Source: an uncultured Alphaproteobacteria bacterium (GTDB lineage: Bacteria > Pseudomonadota > Alphaproteobacteria > SP197). From it: 64,000 nt of DNA. The stretch's first letter is position 1, and each line of letters starts with the position of its first letter. The translations under genes were made by a program, and so were the position numbers. Below the pieces are notes generated by a model. That model was not told the DNA's origin. It saw only the letters and a program-made list of their open reading frames with translations, and ran no database searches. Shown in pieces: positions 49,323 to 58,330 of this stretch. The DNA is taken from assembly GCA_943787175.1 (NCBI GenBank), contig CALSLK010000012.1, positions 7,501-71,500 on the forward strand, read 5' to 3'.

Positions 49323-50168
49323 ATGGAAGTTCTCCCCAAACAGGGCGCCGTCGGCGCTGAAGTCATTGGCATCGATGTCACCAAGTCTGATGCCCAAACC
49401 GTTGCAGCCATAAGGGCAGCGTGGCTTAAGCATGGCGTCCTGCTGTTCCGGGGCCAGAACCTCACGCCCGAAGGTCTTGCCGCGTTCAGTGCCCAATTCG
49501 GCGAACTTGAACCGCCCCCTGCAAGCGAAGGCGGCACCCGCGAGGAATTGGGGAACCAGCCGGTCTGGTACATCTCCAATGTGAAGGAAAACGGCCAGGC
49601 GATCGGCAGCCTGGGCAATGCCGAGGCCGAGTGGCACACCGACATGTCCTATCTGCCGGAACCACCCACCACGAGCATCCTGTTTGCCCAGGAGGTTCCA
49701 CCCAGTGGCGGCAACACCAGCTTTGCCGATATGGAAGCCGCCCTGGACGCCCTGGACGACGACCTGCGCAAGGCCATCGCGCATCGCACGGTGCATCACG
49801 ATTCCAGCACCACCAGTGTCGGTGAAACGCGACGCGGCCATGATGCCGTGTTTGATGTCACCACCGCGCCTGGAGCCAGCCACCCGGCGTTGCGTACCCA
49901 CCCGGAAACCGGGCGCGTGTCGCTCTATCTGGGCCGACGCCGCCACGCCTGGATCGAAGGCATGGCCGTCGGAGAAAGCGAAGCCCTGCTCGACCGCCTG
50001 TGGGAACATTGCGCCGAACCAACGTTTGCCTGGGAGCATGTCTGGCGCGCGGGCGACCTCGTCATGTGGGACAACCGGCGCATGATCCACCGCCGTGATG
50101 CGTTCGATCCCACCACCAGGCGCATCATGCTGCGCACCCAGCTTTGCGGTGATCGTCCCTTCAAATAG
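49323..50168 (+). CDS. TauD-family 2OG-Fe(II) dioxygenase
   Basis: A 281-residue dioxygenase. The iron ligands are H105-x-D107 in EWHTDMSY and H256 in RRMIHRRDAFD, with the arginine of RRIMLRTQL for 2-oxoglutarate. Length and motif spacing fit taurine/2,4-D dioxygenases (TauD, TfdA). The substrate is unknown. It is tightly linked to the gamma-glutamyltransferase-like gene, which suggests they handle the same compound. It is not a close copy of the TauD-like protein at 17614. Confidence 0.88.
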   Translation: MEVLPKQGAVGAEVIGIDVTKSDAQTVAAIRAAWLKHGVLLFRGQNLTPEGLAAFSAQFGELEPPPASEGGTREELGNQPVWYISNVKENGQAIGSLGNAEAEWHTDMSYLPEPPTTSILFAQEVPPSGGNTSFADMEAALDALDDDLRKAIAHRTVHHDSSTTSVGETRRGHDAVFDVTTAPGASHPALRTHPETGRVSLYLGRRRHAWIEGMAVGESEALLDRLWEHCAEPTFAWEHVWRAGDLVMWDNRRMIHRRDAFDPTTRRIMLRTQLCGDRPFK

Positions 50169-50253
50169 ACGAATTCTCAATTTTCTTGATTGACCCATGT
50201 AGGGTCGCCCGATCTGCAGCGTGTCATGTCCGAATGCCAACGAGGACAAACAC

Positions 50254-50349
50254 ATGACGCACATCTGGCTTACCATCGCCGTCACCATGATGTTCGTTGC
50301 TGCCATGGGAATGCCCCAGATGGACGAGCATTACGAACCTCTTATCTGA
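50254..50349 (+). CDS. Possible 31-residue membrane peptide
   Basis: A short reading frame, MTHIWLTIAVTMMFVAAMG followed by a polar tail PQMDEHYEPLI. A GAGGA ribosome site lies nine bases before the ATG. The first 20 residues would span a membrane once, and the C-terminus is acidic. It sits in the 459-base gap after the TauD gene, followed by hairpins at 50394-50430. I recognise no homologue, so this rests on the ribosome site and the hydropathy pattern. Confidence 0.45.
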   Translation: MTHIWLTIAVTMMFVAAMGMPQMDEHYEPLI

Positions 50350-50393
50350 ATAATCGGGCCGCCAGCGACCCATCAACCTGACAACCAGTTTCA

Positions 50394-50430
50394 CGGACGG
50401 GGCGTTTTGCCCCACCCTTCCTGCCGTCCG
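50394..50430 (+). terminator. Overlapping hairpins after the small peptide
   Basis: A tight stem GGGGC-GTTTT-GCCCC (50399-50413) lies inside a wider pair CGGACGG (50394-50400) and CCGTCCG (50424-50430). The two stems share GG and cannot form fully together. There is no T run, so termination is uncertain. From here to 50627 nothing else is seen. Confidence 0.4.
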
Positions 50431-50627
50431 CAACCAACCGACGCCTGTCGTTTTCACGCCCCCATCCCGGCGCGTGTCGGTGTTCTCTCCCCTTCTTGGA
50501 CACGGTTGCGGGCGGCTGGAACTTTTCTGCAAAACGCTTGATGCACTTGCCTGCTTGCGCGGGTTTTGAGCACGACAAGCCCCGCACCGGGCAGCTATGA
50601 TCCGATCCTCACCTCAGGAGGGCAGGC

Positions 50628-51803
50628 ATGACCCGGGAACGCGCTGCAGGCGAACCAGATGATCATCAGGATATTCGCGAAGCCGTGCGCCGCTTGTGTG
50701 ACGGCTACCCCGGCACGTATTGGCGTGAGAAAGATGCCGTGGATGCCTATCCATCAGAATTTGTCGCCGAACTGACACAGGCCGGCCTTCTGGCAGCTCT
50801 GATCCCTGAGGAATTCGGCGGCAGTGGCCTGCCGCTTTCCGCGGGTTGCGCAATCCTGGAAGAAATCCAGCGGTCAGGCGGTAATGGCGGTGCCTGCCAC
50901 GCCCAGATGTACACCATGGGCACGATCCTGCGGCACGGCACAGATGAACAGAAACAGACCTATCTGCCCGCCATTGCCTCGGGCGATCTGCGCCTGCAAG
51001 CCTTCGGCGTTACCGAACCCACCAGCGGCACTGACACCACCGCTTTGCGCACGACTGCGCGGCGCGACGGCGACCGCTATATCGTCAACGGGCAGAAGGT
51101 CTGGACCTCGCGTGCCGAGCATTCCGATCTGATGCTGCTGCTCGCCCGCACCACGCCCAAAGAAGAAACACAAAAGAAGACCGAGGGTCTCTCTGTCTTC
51201 CTGATCGACATGCGCGAGGTTGCAGGCAAGGGCCTCACCATCCGCCCCCTGCCCGCCATGGTGAACCATGCCGCCACCGAGGTGTTTTTCGATGACATGG
51301 CAATCCCCGCATCCAGCCTGATCGGCGAGGAAGGAAAGGGCTTTCGCTACATCCTTTCGGGCATGAATGCCGAACGCATCCTGATCGCCGCCGAATGCAT
51401 CGGCGATGCGCGCTTCTTCATTGATCGTGCGACGGATTACGCGAACGAACGTACCGTATTCAATCGTGCAATCGGCGAAAACCAGGGCATCCAGTTCCCC
51501 ATTGCCCTGGCCTACGCCCACACCCAGGCCGCCGCCCTGATGGTGGCCGATGCCGCCCATCGCTACGAAGCAGGCGAACAACCCGGTGCCCAGGCCAACA
51601 TGGCAAAGATGCTGGCAGCCGACGCATCCTGGGAAGCTGCCGAAATGTGCATCCAGACCCATGGCGGCTTCGGATTTGCCCGCGAATACGACATCGAGCG
51701 AAAGTGGCGCGAAACCCGGCTCTACCGAACCGCACCGATTTCAACCAACCTTATTCTAGCCTTCCTGGCCGAACATGTTCTCGGCCTGCCGAGGTCCTAC
51801 TGA
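50628..51803 (+). CDS. Acyl-CoA dehydrogenase
   Basis: A 391-residue FAD enzyme that introduces a 2,3-double bond in acyl-CoA esters. Family blocks are ALIPEEFGGSGLPLSAG, AFGVTEPTSGTDTTALRTTA (substrate/FAD region), IVNGQKVWTSRAEHSD, and the C-terminal CIQTHGGFGFAREYDIERKW. It is intact. It overlaps the CoA-transferase III gene by one base (TGATG). Together they suggest activation of an organic acid by CoA transfer and its oxidation. The chain specificity is not readable. Confidence 0.92.
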   Translation: MTRERAAGEPDDHQDIREAVRRLCDGYPGTYWREKDAVDAYPSEFVAELTQAGLLAALIPEEFGGSGLPLSAGCAILEEIQRSGGNGGACHAQMYTMGTILRHGTDEQKQTYLPAIASGDLRLQAFGVTEPTSGTDTTALRTTARRDGDRYIVNGQKVWTSRAEHSDLMLLLARTTPKEETQKKTEGLSVFLIDMREVAGKGLTIRPLPAMVNHAATEVFFDDMAIPASSLIGEEGKGFRYILSGMNAERILIAAECIGDARFFIDRATDYANERTVFNRAIGENQGIQFPIALAYAHTQAAALMVADAAHRYEAGEQPGAQANMAKMLAADASWEAAEMCIQTHGGFGFAREYDIERKWRETRLYRTAPISTNLILAFLAEHVLGLPRSY

Positions 51804-52930
51804 TGGAACTCCCGCTGGAAGGCTTGCTGGTTGTTGCCATCGAACAGGCGGTCGCCGGACCGGCATGCACCTGCCGACTTTCCGACGCCGGTGCACGTGT
51901 CATCAAGGTCGAGCGTGCGGAAGGTGATTTCGCCCGTGGCTATGACAGCGTCGTCGATGGTGAAAGCGCCTATTTTGTCTGGCTCAACCGGGGCAAGGAA
52001 TCGGTCGTGCTCGACCTCAAACAACCTGGCGACCGCGACCTGGTCCTTGCCATGCTCGAGAAGGCCGACATTCTGGTGGAGAACCTGAAACCAGGTTCCC
52101 TGGAGCGGTTGGGGTTTGATCCCGCCGCGCTCATGGCCGCCAATCCTCGCCTGATCGTTGCCAGCATCTCGGGCTTTGCCCCCGATGGACCCAATCGGGA
52201 TCGCAAGTCCTATGATCTTTTGATCCAGGCCGAAACCGGACTTGCCTCAATCACCGGCGCGCCTTCCGAAGCCGGCCGGGTCGGTGTCTCCATCTGCGAT
52301 GTCTCAACCGGCATGACCGCTTATCAGGCCGTTCTTGAGGCCTTGCTGTCGCGTGCCAACACCGGCAAAGGTAGCCGGGTCGAGGTATCGCTCTTCGATA
52401 CCATGGCCGACTGGATGACGGTGCCACTGCTCCATCACGACTATGGCGGCAAGGCGCCAGAACGGGTCGGCATGGGCCACCCCTCCATCGTGCCTTATGG
52501 GGTCTTTACTACCGGCGATGGCGCGGCCTTGCTGATCGCCGTCCAGAATGACCGGGAATGGCGCGATCTGGCGCGCATCGCGCTGGACCGTGCCGACCTC
52601 GCGGAACATCCCGATTTTGCGACCAACCCGGCACGCGCAGCCAACCGCAGGCAGACCGATGGTGCGGTCAACGATGCGCTTGCCCGCATGACCCGCGACG
52701 AAGCCGTTGCCGCATTGGAACAGGCCGGCATTGCCTGGGCCAATTACAACGGTGTCCAGGGACTTTCAGAACATGAAGAACTGCACCGCATGGCGGTGGA
52801 AACACCCCATGGCACTGCCAGCATACCTGCGCCGGCAGCGCGCCATGGCAGCGCCCATCGCCCTGCCAGGCCCATACCGGGCCTGGGCGATCATACCGAT
52901 GCGATCAGGCGAGAGTTTGGAACGCGTTGA
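51803..52930 (+). CDS. CoA-transferase family III (CaiB/BaiF)
   Basis: A 375-residue family III CoA-transferase. The start MELPLEGLLVVAIEQAVAGP is close to the family form. DAGARVIKVERAEGDFARG and SYDLLIQAETGLASITG carry the region of the catalytic aspartate (YDLLIQ). The C-terminal part ends in PIPGLGDHTDAIRREFG, as usual. It overlaps the acyl-CoA dehydrogenase stop by one base, so they are coupled. CaiB acts on carnitine, but most members have other acids, so no symbol is given. Confidence 0.9.
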   Translation: MELPLEGLLVVAIEQAVAGPACTCRLSDAGARVIKVERAEGDFARGYDSVVDGESAYFVWLNRGKESVVLDLKQPGDRDLVLAMLEKADILVENLKPGSLERLGFDPAALMAANPRLIVASISGFAPDGPNRDRKSYDLLIQAETGLASITGAPSEAGRVGVSICDVSTGMTAYQAVLEALLSRANTGKGSRVEVSLFDTMADWMTVPLLHHDYGGKAPERVGMGHPSIVPYGVFTTGDGAALLIAVQNDREWRDLARIALDRADLAEHPDFATNPARAANRRQTDGAVNDALARMTRDEAVAALEQAGIAWANYNGVQGLSEHEELHRMAVETPHGTASIPAPAARHGSAHRPARPIPGLGDHTDAIRREFGTR

Positions 52931-52999
52931 CGTCCGGCCGCCGCGGTGGGAATAGCAGCGGAGGATGACCGGGGTCCTGCCTCCGATCATCAGACACGT

Positions 53000-53446
53000 T
53001 TAAGGCAACTCGTTCCAAATATCGCGGTGGAGGCGCCATACGCCATCATCACCCATCTGCCAGGCCACGACATACTTCAAGGCAAGCTCCACCACACCGC
53101 CGGAGCCATCCGGAATGTGCAGGAACAGCTCGCCGGTATCGACGGCAAGATCACCTGTTTCAATGACTTCGGCCGGTTCGATGCGATCAAGGATCAGACC
53201 GGTGTCCATCGCACCCTGCCAGTATGCCGCAATATCGGCGCGCCCTTGGATACGCTCGCTGGCCGGCGGCAACAAAACGGCGTCCTCCGTGTACAGCGCC
53301 GCAAGCGCCTCACCGTCGCCGGAGTTGAATGCCTCGACGAACGAAACGGTGCCAGCTTGCACCGCATCGGCCGCACTCCCGGCCCAGGCCGGTACTGCTA
53401 GAAACGCAACAAACACGGCAATCAGACCGGTTTTGAATCCACGCAT
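53000..53446 (-). CDS. Periplasmic SnoaL/DUF4440-like protein
   Basis: A 148-residue protein. Residues 1-22 are a signal peptide (MRGFKTGLIAVFVAFLAVPAWA). The rest is a single alpha+beta-barrel domain of the NTF2-like superfamily: FVEAFNSGDGEALAALYTED, then AVLLPPASERIQGRADIAAYW, then WRLHRDIWNELP. This is the usual DUF4440/SnoaL pattern. Such domains are enzymes or binding proteins; no catalytic residues can be assigned. It stands alone on the minus strand, converging on the CoA-transferase III gene. Confidence 0.8.
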   Translation of the reverse strand: MRGFKTGLIAVFVAFLAVPAWAGSAADAVQAGTVSFVEAFNSGDGEALAALYTEDAVLLPPASERIQGRADIAAYWQGAMDTGLILDRIEPAEVIETGDLAVDTGELFLHIPDGSGGVVELALKYVVAWQMGDDGVWRLHRDIWNELP

Positions 53447-53649
53447 GTTTCTTTTCCCCAGTCGCGTTGACGGCAGGTCTGCATGATGCGCACGCGCCCA
53501 ACGCCGCATAACCCTAGCAGGAGCACAGAAGGCGTTTGTGAAAAATTGGTAAAGCCCGGTACCCGACTGCAGCCGCAGCGAGCCCCCCGACCGGTGCGTT
53601 GAGTTTCACCGACCTTGTTGAGCAGCCCTGGAATGATCCAAAAGCCAGG

Positions 53650-55878
53650 TTAATCCCCCAGATCGAAAGCAACAGCGCCCACCGACATCGCAGGAAACAG
53701 GGCCTCAACATGGGCTGTTTCCTGCAGCTCCATGAGCCGTCCATCCATTGTGACACGTTTACATCTGGAGCGCTGAACGCCAGGCAATCTTGTCACCGAC
53801 ACGTTCGTTTGCCTGGGAAGATTGAACGCAACTCTGGATGACGAGATTTCCACATCCGTCAATCGACCAAGGGCACTCGTCTCCAACTTGGTCGCCGCAC
53901 CAGAGCAGATCGCCAAAACTCCATTGGCGACCGAGATACCAACAGTGCCCATGGGTGTAACAAGACCGGCTAGGCTCACGTCCTCACCCTTGTTCGATAC
54001 AGTCCATCCCTGCCAGGGCGTTGCATCGCTGATCTCGGCCACGGCAATGGCACTCATCAGGGCGCCCCAGGTGTAGAAGAGATCGGTATCGGGCTGGTCG
54101 TCGGCCCGACCCGTGGTGGCGGAGAAATTCTCACCGCAGATCCGCTCGTCGTCCCAATTCTGCATGAACAGCGCATGGCACCGTTCAGCCAGAGCCGTTG
54201 CCACATCATCGAAGCCATAGCGCCGCAAGGCCATGTAGACCGCGAAATTGAGCGGCGGCCAGACCCGCCCGCGCCAATAGACATTGTCCAAAAACGCCGG
54301 ATCACTTCGGCTGCAGGCTGGCACCGGCCAGGGACCCCAGAAGCCGTTTTCATCCAGCAGATGGCGCTCTACCAGCATGGTGGCTTGTTCAGGCGTCGCC
54401 GCCCCACACAGCATCGGATAAAAACTCGTCGGCGCGACGCTTTCGGTGAATTTGCCCGACCACAGCCGGTTGGCAAAAATTCCACGCTCTTCGTCCCAAA
54501 GCTGGTCGCGGATCCGCTCCTTGTGGGCCTGGGATTGGCGTTCCAGCACTTCGGCTTCCTCAGCGTGACCCAGTTCGGCAGCAATCAGGGCCAGCATTTC
54601 ACCATCAAGCGCCAGGAAACTGTTGAGGCCGACATCCTCGCAATCGAGCGTGTTGGATTCAGACATCAGGCGGGCTTCGTCATGGACCGGCGAATTGTCC
54701 ATCATGGACTCGTCCTTGGCCGCAAGCTTGGTCCCGCGATAGAGACCGTCGCCCACCGGGGAAGTGCCGTATTCCACCAGCCCGTTGTTGTTGCCGTCGC
54801 GTTCGCGCCACCACCATGTGTGGTTGGCATGGAGCGGTCCCCACCCTTCCTCCAGGAAGCGCCGGTCACGCGAACGCTGGTAATGCATCCAGGTAACCCA
54901 GCTCACGATCGGGGGCTGCGTTCGGTCGACCCAGGAATCGTTGCCCGTCAGCAAACAAGGAAGATTGCCCCACTCCGTCGCCCCGTCGAATACGGCTCGT
55001 TGGTTCTCATGGGCGACCTGGGTATCGACCAGCCCGGCAAGATGACCGTGATAGACGGAATCATTCAGCCAGACGCCCCAACCGCCGAACTTCTGAGCGA
55101 TCCAGTTGCGTGACTGCTCGGTGTAGATCCGCTGGTTGTGACGGTCCCAGACGGTGGACCAGGCAACGCAATCTCGCACGGCATCAAGCGCTCCGGCCAT
55201 GAAGCCGGTATGGGCAGGTGTCAGTGCCTCGGGCTCATCTTGCGTCAGCGCAGCGTTGGCACGCTCGGCAGCCGTGGCATGATCGTCGCCACAGGCAATG
55301 GCAACCTGGAACGAAGCCATCTCTTCCAGATTGTAGCGCAGCACGCCCATGGGCCCTTCTGTGCCCCGCGATGCCAGATAGAAGTAACCCTGTTCCCGGA
55401 ACTCCTGATCCAGCGCATCCATATCATCATGGAACGTCGCCATGAGCGGGAAACGGGGGCCCAGGGCAACCACGTGGCTGTCGCCCGATCCCACCGACAT
55501 CTGCGTGGTATCGGGGTCGTAACGCACCGCGCTCCCATCCTCGCGCCAGATACACAGGTTGAGCCAGTAGCGCAGCCCCCATTCCCCGTGTTCCAGGGTC
55601 TTCCAGTTGACCGTGATCGCATCATCGCCCTGGCCTGCCATCGTGATCGCGATCCGGGTGCCGCCATGGGCAACCTCCAGCTCGATATGGCCGGAATCCA
55701 TCGTGCGCGGTCCAAGAAGAACACCATTACGATGGCCCGGAGGCAGTCGGGTCATGGTTCCCAGCGCATCGGAATAGGCCGTGACGGCAACATGGGTGCC
55801 GCTGGGCAGATGCACCAGTTCAGCGGGATGGATGGGGTCCCAGGTATTCCAGCGGCGACCCGGAGCCAGATCGTCCAT
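53650..55878 (-). CDS. MGH1/GH63-like six-hairpin glycosidase
   Basis: A 742-residue cytosolic protein without signal peptide. An N-terminal beta domain (about 1-190) precedes an alpha/alpha toroid (about 220-650) with GGWGVWLNDSVYHGHLAG, TWWWRERDGNNNGLVEYG, then DNSPVHDEA and NVYWRGRVWPPLNF. This pattern resembles mannosylglycerate hydrolase-like and other GH63-related enzymes. A C-terminal beta domain closes it. Asp and Glu candidates for catalysis are within the WLND and NGLVEYG segments, but I cannot fix them. It is the last gene of the transporter operon, two bases after the cysteine hydrolase stop. The substrate could be a compatible-solute glycoside. Confidence 0.75.
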   Translation of the reverse strand: MDDLAPGRRWNTWDPIHPAELVHLPSGTHVAVTAYSDALGTMTRLPPGHRNGVLLGPRTMDSGHIELEVAHGGTRIAITMAGQGDDAITVNWKTLEHGEWGLRYWLNLCIWREDGSAVRYDPDTTQMSVGSGDSHVVALGPRFPLMATFHDDMDALDQEFREQGYFYLASRGTEGPMGVLRYNLEEMASFQVAIACGDDHATAAERANAALTQDEPEALTPAHTGFMAGALDAVRDCVAWSTVWDRHNQRIYTEQSRNWIAQKFGGWGVWLNDSVYHGHLAGLVDTQVAHENQRAVFDGATEWGNLPCLLTGNDSWVDRTQPPIVSWVTWMHYQRSRDRRFLEEGWGPLHANHTWWWRERDGNNNGLVEYGTSPVGDGLYRGTKLAAKDESMMDNSPVHDEARLMSESNTLDCEDVGLNSFLALDGEMLALIAAELGHAEEAEVLERQSQAHKERIRDQLWDEERGIFANRLWSGKFTESVAPTSFYPMLCGAATPEQATMLVERHLLDENGFWGPWPVPACSRSDPAFLDNVYWRGRVWPPLNFAVYMALRRYGFDDVATALAERCHALFMQNWDDERICGENFSATTGRADDQPDTDLFYTWGALMSAIAVAEISDATPWQGWTVSNKGEDVSLAGLVTPMGTVGISVANGVLAICSGAATKLETSALGRLTDVEISSSRVAFNLPRQTNVSVTRLPGVQRSRCKRVTMDGRLMELQETAHVEALFPAMSVGAVAFDLGD

Positions 55879-55880
55879 GG

Positions 55881-56483
55881 TCAGCCGGCGTTCCAGTTCG
55901 CCAGAACTTCATCAGTCGTGCCGATCTCGATCTGGTCCTCGAAGCGGCGATAGGTATGGGCCATCGTTGCTTCGTGGGATGCCGGGTTGGAACCGTGGCA
56001 GGCATCGCTGACCACAATGACGCGATAGCCCCGGTCCATTGCCGTCATCACCGTGCCCAGCACGCAAACATCGGTTTCGACCCCGGTGCAGATCACCGTG
56101 GAGCAGCCCAGCTCATCAACGATGGCGCAGAATTCAGGGCTCTCGAAGGCCGAATAGGTCGGTTTGTTGGCGATGCGCGCTGGCGGCACATGGGCCTTCA
56201 ATTCATCCATGACATCGATGATGGCCGGGTCCATCACAGCCGTCGTCACGCTGGTCCAGCGCCGGTAATAGGCCTGCCAGTGTCCCAGCGCGTCTTCGGC
56301 ATTCTCTGGCGTGGTGAACTGGGTAAAGACCGTGCGTTCGGGCGCGTGTTGCGTCAGGCGCAGGATGTTGGGCAGGATCGTTGGGATTGACGGCGTGTGC
56401 CAGTCTGTCTCGCCCGCAAACAGGCGTTGCATGTCGACGCAGACATGGACGGCATCGGCACCGATGGCTCTGACTTCCTGCAT
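55881..56483 (-). CDS. Isochorismatase-like cysteine hydrolase
   Basis: A 200-residue hydrolase of the isochorismatase superfamily, which includes N-carbamoylsarcosine amidase, nicotinamidase and biuret hydrolase. The catalytic triad is visible: Asp in HVCVDMQRLF, Lys in IANKPTYSAF and Cys in TGVETDVCVLGT. The exact amide is unknown. Because a creatininase is encoded across the divergent promoter region, an N-carbamoylsarcosine amidase-like role is conceivable, but it is inference. It lies directly after the transporter ATPase, with adjoining stop and start. Confidence 0.85.
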   Translation of the reverse strand: MQEVRAIGADAVHVCVDMQRLFAGETDWHTPSIPTILPNILRLTQHAPERTVFTQFTTPENAEDALGHWQAYYRRWTSVTTAVMDPAIIDVMDELKAHVPPARIANKPTYSAFESPEFCAIVDELGCSTVICTGVETDVCVLGTVMTAMDRGYRVIVVSDACHGSNPASHEATMAHTYRRFEDQIEIGTTDEVLANWNAG

Positions 56484-57533
56484 TCAATCCTCCACGACAA
56501 CGGTATGGTTGGGCGACCACGTGATAGCGACCTTCTCGTCGGCATCGAACATGCGGTCCCCGGCATTCTGCTGGAATGTGCGCATAGGGCCAGCCGCGGT
56601 CTCAACGATGTAGGTCACGCTGGTGCCCGAGAACACGCGCTGGGTCACCGTGCCTTCAACACGATTGCCTTCCGATACGGCAGCATCCAACGCGGTCAGC
56701 TGCATCTTCTCGGGTCGTACGGCGAGCGTTGCTCTGGCTCCAGCGAGCGGTGAACTCGTTGCCAGTGCACCCAGGTTTTCCACCGTGACGCGGTCACCGT
56801 CCACACTACCCTCCATGAAGTTGGCATCGCCCAGGAAGCTCGCCGCAAAGCGTGTTCTTGGATTTTCATAGATCTCGTTGGGCTCACCAATCTGGACCAG
56901 TTTGCCGTCGTTGATGATGGCAATCTGATCAGAAAGCGTGAGTGCTTCTTCCTGATCATGGGTGACGAAGATGGCGGTAATGCCGACGGCACGCTGGATC
57001 TGCTTGAGCTCGATCTGCATTTCCTGGCGCAGCCGTTTGTCGAGCGCACCCAGGGGTTCATCCAGCAGCAGCACCTTGGGATCGGTGACCAGCGCACGGG
57101 CCAGCGCGACACGTTGCTGCTGGCCGCCGGAAAGCTGTTTGGGCTTGCGTTCATCCAGGCCCGACAACTGGACAAGATCGAGCAGATCACCCACCCGCTT
57201 GCGTGTGTCGGCCTTGGAAACACCGCGCACCGAAAGCCCAAAGGCGATGTTGTCGAACACGTTCATATGCGGAAACAGCGCATAGTTCTGGAAAACCATG
57301 CCGATATCGCGCTTGTGGGCAGGGATATGGGCAACATCGACGCCGTCGATCAGGATTTCGCCTTCCTCGGGCTCTACAAACCCTGCAATGGAGCGCAGCA
57401 GCGTGGTTTTGCCACTGCCACTTGGTCCCAGCAGGGCAAAAAACGAACCATCGGGGAAATCGAGCGAAACGTTATCGAGCGCGCGGAGCTCGCCGTAGCG
57501 CTTGGTGACGTTGCGTGCAGATACCTCGCTCAT
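56484..57533 (-). CDS. ABC transporter ATP-binding protein (PotA-like)
   Basis: A 349-residue ATPase of the polyamine/opine uptake class. Walker A is LLGPSGSGKTTLLRSIAG, the signature is LSGGQQQRVALARAL, Walker B is VLLLDEPLGALDKRLR, and a C-terminal TOBE region (about 270-349) closes it. It overlaps the upstream permease by four bases. It energises import by the two permeases and the binding protein encoded upstream in the same operon. The class handles spermidine, putrescine, opines and related amines, so the exact ligand is open. Confidence 0.93.
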   Translation of the reverse strand: MSEVSARNVTKRYGELRALDNVSLDFPDGSFFALLGPSGSGKTTLLRSIAGFVEPEEGEILIDGVDVAHIPAHKRDIGMVFQNYALFPHMNVFDNIAFGLSVRGVSKADTRKRVGDLLDLVQLSGLDERKPKQLSGGQQQRVALARALVTDPKVLLLDEPLGALDKRLRQEMQIELKQIQRAVGITAIFVTHDQEEALTLSDQIAIINDGKLVQIGEPNEIYENPRTRFAASFLGDANFMEGSVDGDRVTVENLGALATSSPLAGARATLAVRPEKMQLTALDAAVSEGNRVEGTVTQRVFSGTSVTYIVETAAGPMRTFQQNAGDRMFDADEKVAITWSPNHTVVVED

Positions 57534-58330
57534 CGCTCCCCTCCGAACTTCGAGAGGCGCGCAAAGATGAGGAATACGGACATGGAAACCACAATCATGA
57601 TGGTGGAGATCGCGTTGACCTCCGGCGTGAAGCCCTTGCGGATGGCCGAGAATATTTCCACGGGAAGCACCGAGATACCCGGAGCAGCAAGGAAGTAGGA
57701 GATGACGAACTGATCAAACGACACGGCAAACGCGAACAGCCCTGCCGCGACCATGCCCGGCAACATGACCGGCACCGAAACACGCATGAACGACTGCAGC
57801 GGCGTTGCGCCAAGGCTGGCTGCGGCCTCTTCAAGCTCGGGTCCGAAACTTGCCAGGCGCGCGCCAACGACAATGATCACATAGGGCAGGGACAACGCGA
57901 CATGGCCCAGCAGCATGGCATGCAGGCCGCGCCCGATACCGGTCCAGAAGAAGAGCACCAGCATCGAAACACCGATGATAAGCCATGGAATCGTGATCGG
58001 TGGGAACAGCAGAAGCTGCAGGATCGTGCGTCCACGGAACCGGTAACGGGCAAAGGCAAAGGCTGCCATGGTGCCCAGGATTGTAGCAATCACGGTATTG
58101 ACCAGAGCAAGCATCACACTGTTGAAGCTTGCGGTCAGAAGCCGTTCGTTGCTGGCGAGATCGACATACCAGCGCGTCGAGAACTCGAATGGCAGCTGAT
58201 AGTGCATGGACTCGTTGAAGCTCATCAGCGCGAGCACGACGATCGGCACGTAGAGGAAAAACAGCACCAGGAAGAGGAAGAACTTTCCGAAGCCATCGCC
58301 GATCCGGCACATGAAACGATGCGTGTTCAT
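57530..58330 (-). CDS. ABC transporter permease (PotC-like)
   Basis: A 266-residue inner-membrane permease with about six helices. The BPD_transp_1 EAA loop appears as LEEAAASLGATPLQSFMRVSVPVMLPGM, which contacts the ATPase. Charged helix ends and a start MNTHRFMCRIGDGFGKFF fit PotC. It overlaps both neighbours by four bases (ATGA), so the three transporter genes are translationally coupled. Confidence 0.9.
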   Translation of the reverse strand: MNTHRFMCRIGDGFGKFFLFLVLFFLYVPIVVLALMSFNESMHYQLPFEFSTRWYVDLASNERLLTASFNSVMLALVNTVIATILGTMAAFAFARYRFRGRTILQLLLFPPITIPWLIIGVSMLVLFFWTGIGRGLHAMLLGHVALSLPYVIIVVGARLASFGPELEEAAASLGATPLQSFMRVSVPVMLPGMVAAGLFAFAVSFDQFVISYFLAAPGISVLPVEIFSAIRKGFTPEVNAISTIMIVVSMSVFLIFARLSKFGGER

